DNA from: Caballeronia catudaia
Lineage (GTDB): Bacteria; Pseudomonadota; Gammaproteobacteria; Burkholderiales; Burkholderiaceae
Reading direction: 5' to 3'
Length of the DNA stretch: 64,000 nucleotides
Assembly: GCF_001544755.2 (NCBI RefSeq)
Contig: NZ_FCOF02000006.1
Location: forward strand, 211,736 to 275,735
Part shown: one piece after another, positions 57,687 through 64,000 of the stretch
Position numbering within the stretch: position 1 is the stretch's first letter
Layout: every line of letters begins with the position of its first letter
The notes under the pieces: generated by a model
Database searches by the model: none
What the model was told of the DNA's origin: nothing
Seen by the model: the letters and a program-made list of their open reading frames with translations, nothing else
Translations under genes and position numbers: made by a program

Positions 57687-58817
57687 CTAGCGCGCAGCGG
57701 AAAGCACCGCGGCTTGCACCGATTCGTCGCCCACCGCCGCGTGCTCGATGATGCCGCCGCCCAGACACACATCGCCTCGATACAACACGGCAGATTGCCC
57801 CGGCGTAACGGCCCATTGTGCGTCGTCGAAACGAAGCGCGAAGCGGCCGTCGTCGGCATTCGCGAAACGGCACGCGGCATCCTGTTGCCGATAGCGCGTC
57901 TTTGCACCGCACACCGCGCCCTCTTCCGGCGCGAAACCCGCGACCCAGCTCGCGTTGCCCGCGACGAGCGTGGGCGACAATAGCCACGGATGGTCGTGTC
58001 CCTGCACGACGTAGAGCGTATTCGTCGCCATGTCCTTGCCGGCGACGAACCACGGCTCGCCGCTGCCGTCCTTTGCGCCGCCGATGCCGATGCCCTTGCG
58101 CTGCCCGAACGTATAGAACGCCAGCCCGATATGCTCGCCGACGATCTTGCCCTCGGCCGTTTTCATTGGACCGGGTTTCGTCGGCAGGTAGCGGTTCAGA
58201 AATTCGCGGAACGGCCGTTCGCCAATGAAGCAGATGCCGGTTGAATCCTTCTTCTTCGCGTTCGGCAGGCCGATCTGCGCGGCGATCTCGCGCACCTTCG
58301 TCTTCGGAATCTCGCCGAGCGGAAAGAGCGTGTTCGACAGTTGCGCCTGATTCAGCCGATGCAGGAAGTACGACTGGTCCTTCGTCGAATCGGTCGCCTT
58401 GAGCAACTGGAAGAGGCCGTCCTGCTCGCGCACGCGAGCGTAGTGTCCCGTCGCGATGTTTTCCGCGCCGAGCGACATCGCGTGGTCGAGAAACGCCTTG
58501 AACTTGATTTCGGCGTTACAGAGCACGTCGGGATTGGGCGTGCGGCCCGCCGAGTATTCGCGCAGGAATTCCGCGAACACACGGTCCTTGTATTCGGCGG
58601 CGAAATTGACCGCCTCGACATCGATGCCGATCAGGTCCGCCACCGAGACGACGTCGATCCAGTCTTGTCGCGTCGAGCAGTATTCGCCGTCGTCATCGTC
58701 TTCCCAGTTTTTCATGAAGAGGCCGACCACGTCGTAGCCCTGCTCCTTCAGAAGCCATGCCGTCACGGACGAGTCGACGCCGCCCGACATGCCTACCACC
58801 ACTCTTCGCTTGCTCAT
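57687..58817 (-). CDS. mnmA: tRNA-specific 2-thiouridylase MnmA
   Basis: MnmA adds sulfur to U34 of Lys, Glu and Gln tRNAs. The 376-residue protein begins [20 protein letters not shown] with the PP-loop SGGVDS. The two catalytic cysteines sit in [11 protein letters not shown] and [22 protein letters not shown] and the C-terminal barrel ([18 protein letters not shown]) complete the family pattern. The Nudix gene lies 12 bases upstream on the same strand, so they may be cotranscribed. Confidence 0.97.
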   Translation of the reverse strand: MSKRRVVVGMSGGVDSSVTAWLLKEQGYDVVGLFMKNWEDDDDGEYCSTRQDWIDVVSVADLIGIDVEAVNFAAEYKDRVFAEFLREYSAGRTPNPDVLCNAEIKFKAFLDHAMSLGAENIATGHYARVREQDGLFQLLKATDSTKDQSYFLHRLNQAQLSNTLFPLGEIPKTKVREIAAQIGLPNAKKKDSTGICFIGERPFREFLNRYLPTKPGPMKTAEGKIVGEHIGLAFYTFGQRKGIGIGGAKDGSGEPWFVAGKDMATNTLYVVQGHDHPWLLSPTLVAGNASWVAGFAPEEGAVCGAKTRYRQQDAACRFANADDGRFALRFDDAQWAVTPGQSAVLYRGDVCLGGGIIEHAAVGDESVQAAVLSAAR

Positions 58818-58829
58818 AGAAAAAACGCC

Positions 58830-59312
58830 TCAGCTCCGCACGACCGGCGCGACCGAATGCGTATGAATGAAGTCGAGCGGCACACGCCGCCCGGATAAAT
58901 AATCGTCGACACACTGCATGACGAGCGGCGTCCGATGCTGGCTCGCCGACGCCCGCAACTCGCCGGCGGTTAGCCACATCGCGCGCACGATGCCTTCGTC
59001 GAGCGAACGACCGGACTCTTCTCCCGACGACCTGCCGCAGAACGTGAAACGCAGATACGTGACGCCGCGGCCTGGCCGCTCGAAGTGCGTCATATACGTA
59101 CCGACGAGCGCCTCCGGCTCGAAGCGATGCGCGGTTTCTTCCAGCGTTTCGCGCACCACGGCTTCGACGAGCGTTTCGCCCGCTTCCAGATGACCGGCCG
59201 GTTGGTTGATTCGCAGCCCTGCGGAGGTGTGCTCCTCGATGACGAGAAAACGCCCGTCGCGCTCGATGATGGCAGCCACCGTAACGTGGGGGGCCCAAGT
59301 AACTGATTTCAT
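58830..59312 (-). CDS. Nudix hydrolase, NudJ-like
   Basis: I start the 160-residue protein at the ATG at 59312 (MKSVTWAPHVTVAAIIER); the open frame further upstream does not match the family. The Nudix box is GHLEAGETLVEAVVRETLEETAH, which matches Gx5Ex7REUxEExG except that Ala replaces the last Gly, as in NudJ proteins. NudJ removes phosphate from nucleoside and thiamine pyrophosphates; the activity here is inferred. It precedes mnmA by 12 bases, an arrangement also known in enterobacteria. Confidence 0.9.
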   Translation of the reverse strand: MKSVTWAPHVTVAAIIERDGRFLVIEEHTSAGLRINQPAGHLEAGETLVEAVVRETLEETAHRFEPEALVGTYMTHFERPGRGVTYLRFTFCGRSSGEESGRSLDEGIVRAMWLTAGELRASASQHRTPLVMQCVDDYLSGRRVPLDFIHTHSVAPVVRS

Positions 59313-59536
59313 GGTGAGATATTTTACCGTCCCCGCACAGATCACGCGCATCCGCCCTAAGGGTAAGCGCCGACTGTGGGCAAAACGGAACGAGTGCCGG
59401 ATCGGACTCTTGCGCGCGCATTCTTCGGTTACAGTTGCGATAGCCGTAAGTTCCAGCATTTGAAATAAAAACTCAGCCTTAAGCCTTCCTAAGCCTTGCC
59501 CGGGTGAAGAAGGCAACAAAGACAGGAGAATTGAAG

Positions 59537-60682
59537 ATGCATATTGGAGTGCCTGCTGAAACGCGGGCGAACGAGGCGCGCGTCGCCGCCACGCCCGAAA
59601 CGGTCAAAAAGCTCGTCACGCAAGGACATCGCGTTTCTGTCCAGAGCGGCGCGGGCTTGCCGGCAAGTTATATCGACGATGCGTTCGCTCAGGCGGGCGC
59701 GGATCTCGTCGATGCGGCCACGGCCTTTTCCGCCGAAATCGTCCTCAAGGTGCAATCGCCGAGCGAAAGCGAACTCGCGATGCTCAAACCGGGCGCCGTG
59801 CTCATCGGCATGCTCGACCCCTTCAACACGGAGAACACCGCGCGTCTCGCGTCCGCGAACGTGACCGCGTTCGCGCTCGAAGCCGCGCCGCGCACGACGC
59901 GCGCGCAAAGCCTGGACGTGCTCTCGTCGCAGGCCAACATCGCCGGCTACAAGGCGGTGCTGATGGCCTGCCAGTATTACCAACGCTTCATGCCGATGCT
60001 GATGACCGCCGCCGGCACCGTGAAAGCGGCGCGCGTGCTCGTGCTCGGCGCGGGCGTGGCGGGCCTGCAGGCGATCGCGACGGCCAAGCGTCTCGGCGCG
60101 GTCGTCGAAGCGTCCGACGTGCGTCCGGCTGTAAAAGAGCAAATCGAATCGCTCGGCGGGAAGTTCGTCGACGTGCCCTTCGAAACCGAAGAAGAACGCG
60201 AGGCGGCGGTCGGCGTCGGCGGTTACGCGCGCCCGATGCCGCCAAGCTGGCTCGCGCGGCAGGCGGCGCAAGTGCACGAACGTGCGAAGGCCGCGGACAT
60301 CGTCATCTCGACGGCGCTGATTCCCGGCCGTCCCGCGCCGACGCTCATTTCCGTCGAAACGGTGAAGCACATGAAGCCGGGCAGCGTGATCGTCGATCTC
60401 GCCGCCGGTCGCGGGCCCGAGTTCGAAGGCAGGAAAGGCGGCAATTGCCCGCTCACCGAAGTCGACCAAGTGGTGATGAAGCACGGCGTGCATATCGTCG
60501 GCCACACGAATCTCGCTTCGATGGTCGGCGCCGATGCCTCCGCGCTCTACGCCCGCAATCTCCTGGACTTCCTGAAGCTGATTCTGACGAAGGAAGGCAC
60601 GCTCAACATCGATCTCGCGGACGACATCGTCGCGGCCACGCTTCAGTGCCGCGACGGTCAAGTGGCGCGCGCCACGGCATAA
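59537..60682 (+). CDS. pntAA: NAD(P) transhydrogenase subunit alpha, part 1 (PntAA)
   Basis: PntAA is the NAD(H)-binding domain I of the proton-pumping transhydrogenase that balances NADH and NADPH. GGAG before the ATG at 59537 ([20 protein letters not shown]) decides the start, giving 381 residues. The Rossmann motif [30 protein letters not shown] and the adenosine loop [16 protein letters not shown], followed by [14 protein letters not shown] and [12 protein letters not shown], are all present. It is the first gene of the pnt operon. Confidence 0.97.
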   Translation: MHIGVPAETRANEARVAATPETVKKLVTQGHRVSVQSGAGLPASYIDDAFAQAGADLVDAATAFSAEIVLKVQSPSESELAMLKPGAVLIGMLDPFNTENTARLASANVTAFALEAAPRTTRAQSLDVLSSQANIAGYKAVLMACQYYQRFMPMLMTAAGTVKAARVLVLGAGVAGLQAIATAKRLGAVVEASDVRPAVKEQIESLGGKFVDVPFETEEEREAAVGVGGYARPMPPSWLARQAAQVHERAKAADIVISTALIPGRPAPTLISVETVKHMKPGSVIVDLAAGRGPEFEGRKGGNCPLTEVDQVVMKHGVHIVGHTNLASMVGADASALYARNLLDFLKLILTKEGTLNIDLADDIVAATLQCRDGQVARATA

Positions 60683-60696
60683 CACGGAGACGAGCC

Positions 60697-61017
60697 ATGG
60701 ACGTCATCAATCATACGGTGATCAACCTCATCATCTTCGTGTTGGCCATTTACGTCGGCTATCACGTCGTGTGGAACGTCACGCCCGCGCTGCATACGCC
60801 GCTGATGGCCGTGACCAACGCGATCTCGGCGATCGTCATCGTCGGCGCGATGCTCGCGGTCGGCCTGACCGTCGGCGTGGCGGGCAAGTTCTTCGGCACG
60901 CTCGCCGTGCTGCTCGCGGCGGTGAACGTGTTCGGCGGCTTCCTCGTCACAAGGCGAATGCTCGAGATGTTCAAGAAGAAAGAACCCAAGAAGATCGCGA
61001 GCAAGGAGGGTGCGTAA
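60697..61017 (+). CDS. pntAB: NAD(P) transhydrogenase subunit alpha, part 2 (PntAB)
   Basis: PntAB is the short membrane part of the split alpha subunit. The 106-residue protein starts at 60697 ([20 protein letters not shown]), with GGAG upstream. It has three hydrophobic helices, including [15 protein letters not shown] and [20 protein letters not shown], and a lysine-rich tail. It is 14 bases after pntAA, and its stop codon directly abuts the pntB ATG. Confidence 0.95.
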   Translation: MDVINHTVINLIIFVLAIYVGYHVVWNVTPALHTPLMAVTNAISAIVIVGAMLAVGLTVGVAGKFFGTLAVLLAAVNVFGGFLVTRRMLEMFKKKEPKKIASKEGA

Positions 61018-62460
61018 ATGAGCCTGAACGTCGTTACTCTCCTCTATCTCGTCGCCTCGGTGTGCTTCATCCAGGCGTTGAAGGGCTTGTCCAATCCGAA
61101 GACCGCGCGCATCGGCAACACGTTCGGCATGGCGGGTATGGCGATCGCCATCTTCACCACGCTCGCGCTGATCGTTAAACAGGCGGCTTATCTCGAAGCG
61201 AATCTGGCGCTGGGCTTGTCGCTGTTGTTCGTCGCGCTGATCGTCGGCGGCGGCGCGGGCGCGTACATCGCGGCGAAAGTCGAGATGACGAAGATGCCCG
61301 AACTGGTCGCGGCGATGCACTCGCTGATCGGTCTCGCGGCGGTGTGTATCGCGTATGGCGTCGTTGCGGAGCCGGCCGCGTTCGGTCTCGCGCCGCTCGG
61401 CGAGCCGATTCCGTACGGCAATCGCGTCGAGTTGTTCATCGGCACGTTCGTCGGCGCGATCACGTTCTCCGGTTCGGTCATCGCGTTCGGGAAGCTGTCG
61501 GGCAAGTACAAGTTCCGGCTGTTTCAGGGCGCGCCGGTCGTGTATTCGGGACAGCATCTGATCAACCTGTTGCTCGCCGTCGCGATGGTCGGCTTCGGCG
61601 TGATCTTCATGATCACGCAATCGTGGCTGCCGTTCATCATCATGACGATCATCGCGTTCGCGCTGGGCGTGCTCATCATCATTCCGATCGGCGGCGCGGA
61701 CATGCCCGTGGTCGTGTCGATGCTCAACTCGTATTCGGGCTGGGCGGCGGCGGGCATCGGCTTCTCGCTGAACAATCCGATGCTGATCATCGCAGGTTCG
61801 CTGGTCGGTTCGTCGGGTGCGATTCTGTCGTACATCATGTGCAAGGCGATGAACCGCTCGTTCTTCAACGTGATTCTCGGCGGGTTCGGCGGCGAAGCGG
61901 GCGGCGCGACGGCAGGCGGATCGACGGAGCAACGTCCGGTCAAATCCGGTTCCGCCGATGACGCCGCGTTCATGCTCGGCAACGCGGAAAGCGTAGTGAT
62001 CGTGCCGGGTTACGGTCTTGCCGTGGCCCGCGCGCAGCACGCGTTGAAGGAGCTGACGGACAAGCTGGTCGAGAAAGGCATCGATGTGCGGTACGCGATT
62101 CACCCGGTCGCGGGACGCATGCCGGGGCACATGAACGTGCTGCTCGCGGAAGCCGAAGTGCCTTATGAGATGGTCCAGGAGATGGAGGACATCAACAGCG
62201 AGTTCGGCCAGACGGATGTGGTGCTGGTGCTCGGAGCGAACGACGTGGTGAATCCCGCCGCGAAGACCGATCCGAAATCGCCGATTGCCGGGATGCCGAT
62301 TCTCGAAGCGTACAAGGCACGGACGATCATCGTGAACAAGCGGTCGATGGCCGCGGGTTATGCCGGTCTCGATAACGAACTGTTCTATATGGACAAAACG
62401 ATGATGGTGTTCGGGGACGCGAAGAAGGTCGTCGAGGAGATGATGAAGGCGGTGGATTGA
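61018..62460 (+). CDS. pntB: NAD(P) transhydrogenase subunit beta
   Basis: PntB carries the remaining membrane helices for proton movement and the NADP(H)-binding domain III. The 480-residue protein has about nine membrane segments up to residue 270. Domain III follows, with VVIVPGYGLAVARAQHAL, HPVAGRMPGHMNVLLAEAEVPY, DVVLVLGANDVVNPAA and IVNKRSMAAGYAGLDNELFY. It follows pntAB with no gap. A GC hairpin with a TTTCGTTT tail ends the operon at about 62540. Confidence 0.97.
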   Translation: MSLNVVTLLYLVASVCFIQALKGLSNPKTARIGNTFGMAGMAIAIFTTLALIVKQAAYLEANLALGLSLLFVALIVGGGAGAYIAAKVEMTKMPELVAAMHSLIGLAAVCIAYGVVAEPAAFGLAPLGEPIPYGNRVELFIGTFVGAITFSGSVIAFGKLSGKYKFRLFQGAPVVYSGQHLINLLLAVAMVGFGVIFMITQSWLPFIIMTIIAFALGVLIIIPIGGADMPVVVSMLNSYSGWAAAGIGFSLNNPMLIIAGSLVGSSGAILSYIMCKAMNRSFFNVILGGFGGEAGGATAGGSTEQRPVKSGSADDAAFMLGNAESVVIVPGYGLAVARAQHALKELTDKLVEKGIDVRYAIHPVAGRMPGHMNVLLAEAEVPYEMVQEMEDINSEFGQTDVVLVLGANDVVNPAAKTDPKSPIAGMPILEAYKARTIIVNKRSMAAGYAGLDNELFYMDKTMMVFGDAKKVVEEMMKAVD

Positions 62461-62500
62461 GCATCATGGCGTAGCCACGATCGAGGTCGCCGAATGAACC

Positions 62501-62540
62501 GCGCCAGCCTGCTCTCATAGAGGCTGGCGCTTTCGTTTCG
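62501..62540 (+). terminator. Terminator after the pnt operon
   Basis: GCGCCAGCCT and AGGCTGGCGC form a perfect 10-base stem around a 10-base loop, followed by TTTCGTTT. It starts 41 bases after the pntB stop codon. Confidence 0.75.
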
Positions 62541-62585
62541 AACGCCCGCGTACAATACCGCCTTTGAACGTCAGAAAAGCACCAC

Positions 62586-63890
62586 ATGTCCTCCCCTCTC
62601 TTCGACTGGTTTGTCCCCTGCCCGCGCGGTCTTGAAGCGCCGCTCGCCGCCGAGCTTGCGGAGATCGGTGAACGGCATGTGTCAGGCGCACCGCTGTCGG
62701 GTGGCGGATCGCTCGTCGTCGGCGCGCAAGTGCCCGGCGGCGTGCATTTCCGGGGCGGCTGGGTCGCGGGCATGGCGGCGAACCTGCACTCGCGCATCGC
62801 GAGCCGCGTGCTTTTGAAAGTCGCGCAGGGCCCGTATCGCAACGAGCACGACATCTACGAACTGACGCATCGCCAGCGCTGGGAGCAATGGTTCACGCCG
62901 AGCCAGACGATGCGCGTCGATCTCACCGCAATCAAATCGCCGGTGAAGAGCCTCGAATTCACGACCTTGCGCGTGAAGGACGCGGTCTGCGACCGGCTGC
63001 GCGACGTGGCCGGCGCGCGCCCGAGCATCGACACCGCCCAGCCCGATGTACGCGTGTTCGCGTTCCTCACGATGAACGAGTGCACGCTCTATCTCGACAC
63101 CTCCGGCGAGCCGCTCTTCAAGCGCGGCTGGCGCATGGACAAAGGCGCCGCGCCGCTGCGGGAAAATCTCGCCGCGGGCATTCTGCGCCTCACTGGCTGG
63201 ACGCCCGGCACGCCGCTCTTCGATCCGATGTGCGGCAGCGGCACCTTCCTCGCCGAAGCAGCCCAAACGGCGCTCGATATCGCGCCGGGCAGCGAGCGGC
63301 GCTTCGGCTTCGAGAAGCTCAAGCCGTTTCACCCCGGCATGTGGCAAAAGCTCAAGACGGCCGCGCTCGAACAACGCCGCGCCGCGCGCGCGGCGCAAAA
63401 CGAACTGAATATCTTCGGCAGCGACATCTCCGGCGACATGCTCGAAAAAGCGCGCGCGAACCTGAGCCGCGCGGGCGTTTCCGGGCTGTCGCTCAAGCAG
63501 GTCGACGCCCGTAACATGGCGCCGCCGACCGACGCACCCGGCATCCTCGTCGCGAATCCGCCGTACGGCGAACGGATCGAAGTGCGCGGACGCGGTCCGC
63601 GCGGCGAAATCCGCGACACGGCGCGCTCCCGCCGCGAAGACGACGACGCCTTCGCCCGCGCGCAGCCCGATCCCGCCGACACGGAGTTCTTCGTCAACTT
63701 CGGCAACGCGCTCAAGCAGCGTTTTCCCGGCTGGCGCGCCTACGTGCTCACGTCGGACCGCAAGCTGCCGGGCATGCTGCGGCTCCGCGAATCGACGAAA
63801 ACGCCGCTTTTCAACGGTGCGCTCGAATGCCGTCTCTTCCGCTTCGATCTGATCGCGGGCAGCGTGCGCAACCGGCCCGCCGACGAGTAA
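62586..63890 (+). CDS. THUMP-domain SAM-dependent RNA methyltransferase
   Basis: The 434-residue protein resembles the N-terminal N2-guanine methylase half of E. coli RlmL (YcbY). A THUMP domain lies at about residues 45-160 (including LHSRIASRVLLKVAQG and VDLTAIKSPVKSLEF). The UPF0020 methylase region follows, with ILRLTGWTPGTPLFDPMCGSGTFLAEAA (SAM binding) and GILVANPPYGERIEVRG (NPPY catalytic loop). The likely role is methylation of a guanine in 23S rRNA, but the target is not certain. It lacks the second methylase domain of RlmL, as is normal outside enterobacteria. Confidence 0.92.
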   Translation: MSSPLFDWFVPCPRGLEAPLAAELAEIGERHVSGAPLSGGGSLVVGAQVPGGVHFRGGWVAGMAANLHSRIASRVLLKVAQGPYRNEHDIYELTHRQRWEQWFTPSQTMRVDLTAIKSPVKSLEFTTLRVKDAVCDRLRDVAGARPSIDTAQPDVRVFAFLTMNECTLYLDTSGEPLFKRGWRMDKGAAPLRENLAAGILRLTGWTPGTPLFDPMCGSGTFLAEAAQTALDIAPGSERRFGFEKLKPFHPGMWQKLKTAALEQRRAARAAQNELNIFGSDISGDMLEKARANLSRAGVSGLSLKQVDARNMAPPTDAPGILVANPPYGERIEVRGRGPRGEIRDTARSRREDDDAFARAQPDPADTEFFVNFGNALKQRFPGWRAYVLTSDRKLPGMLRLRESTKTPLFNGALECRLFRFDLIAGSVRNRPADE

Positions 63891-63936
63891 GCCGCGCCGC
63901 CTTCGAAACAAGTATGCAGCGGCTGTATAGACCGGA

Positions 63937-63972
63937 GACATGGGTAACAGGTGTGTCAGGACATGGGTAACA
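63937..63972. mobile_element. Probable insertion-sequence end with paired 13-bp repeats (rest outside window)
   Basis: GACATGGGTAACA occurs twice, at 63937-63949 and 63960-63972, with a period of 23 bases, about two turns of DNA. Paired, helically phased repeats just beyond a gene end are typical of transposase binding sites in IS termini. The repeat resembles ends I associate with IS481-type elements, from memory only. No transposase is in the window. Confidence 0.5.
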
Positions 63973-64000
63973 CATTTAGCTCCTTTGACTGCCACGTTTC

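Noticed and set aside
62682..63995. 437-codon minus-strand frame at the right end, reaching into the repeat region
   Set aside because: It is antisense to the THUMP methyltransferase, with no ribosome site and an Arg/Ala/Glu-rich composition. It is not a transposase.

Overview
The window is high-GC DNA with dense, mostly housekeeping genes. The gene orders hrcA/nadK/recN, grpE-dnaK-dnaJ beside hslR-hemH, queA-tgt-yajC-secD-secF, recG-oxyR and a split pntAA-pntAB-pntB operon all point to a beta-proteobacterium of the family Burkholderiaceae (Burkholderia, Paraburkholderia or Caballeronia). This assignment rests on family recognition and synteny memory, not on a database search.

Layout. 1-2.7 kb: the 3' part of a D-galactonate dehydratase gene and a convergent PabB-PabC fusion for folate synthesis. 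2.7-10.1 kb: a leftward stress block (grpE, dnaK, dnaJ; then hrcA, hemH, hslR) with a well-matched sigma-32 promoter before grpE. 10.2-15.7 kb: nadK, recN and convergent glnE. 15.8-22.6 kb: yhdP, a nitrilase-family amidase and tldD. 22.7-24.0 kb: aroG behind a 21-codon aromatic-rich leader peptide and an intrinsic terminator, a textbook-like attenuator layout. 24.1-25.2 kb: an AT-rich islet with one HEPN-motif gene. 25.2-31.4 kb: a corrinoid adenosyltransferase, then a D-lactate dehydrogenase-like flavoprotein and glcD-glcE-glcF. 31.5-35.5 kb: yggS-proC, a two-part methyltransferase protein and ubiA. 35.5-41.5 kb: an oxidative-stress block (dps, a 50-aa membrane protein, katA, a 28-aa upstream ORF, oxyR, recG). 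41.6-47.7 kb: queA, tgt, yajC, secD and secF. 47.7-50.7 kb: a DUF5672-type protein, two YceI proteins and a cytochrome b561. 51.1-54.9 kb: a pqi operon in which PqiA is split in two, encoding an MCE lipid-transport system. 55.0-59.3 kb: a GST, an exported alpha/beta hydrolase with an adjacent TetR regulator and shared operators, mnmA and a Nudix hydrolase. 59.5-63.9 kb: the proton-translocating transhydrogenase pntAA-pntAB-pntB and a THUMP-domain RNA methyltransferase. The last 60 bases hold paired 13-bp repeats that look like one end of an insertion sequence.

How parts work together. GrpE, DnaK and DnaJ form one chaperone machine, and HslR and HrcA extend the heat-shock theme. OxyR (with both redox cysteines), KatA and Dps form a peroxide defence cluster. 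GlcDEF and the lactate dehydrogenase-like protein feed electrons from 2-hydroxyacids into the respiratory chain. YajC-SecD-SecF drive the late stage of protein export. The most unusual content is the aroG leader/attenuator, the HEPN islet, the TetR operator pair, the queA-tgt hairpins and several small ORFs around katA and hslR.
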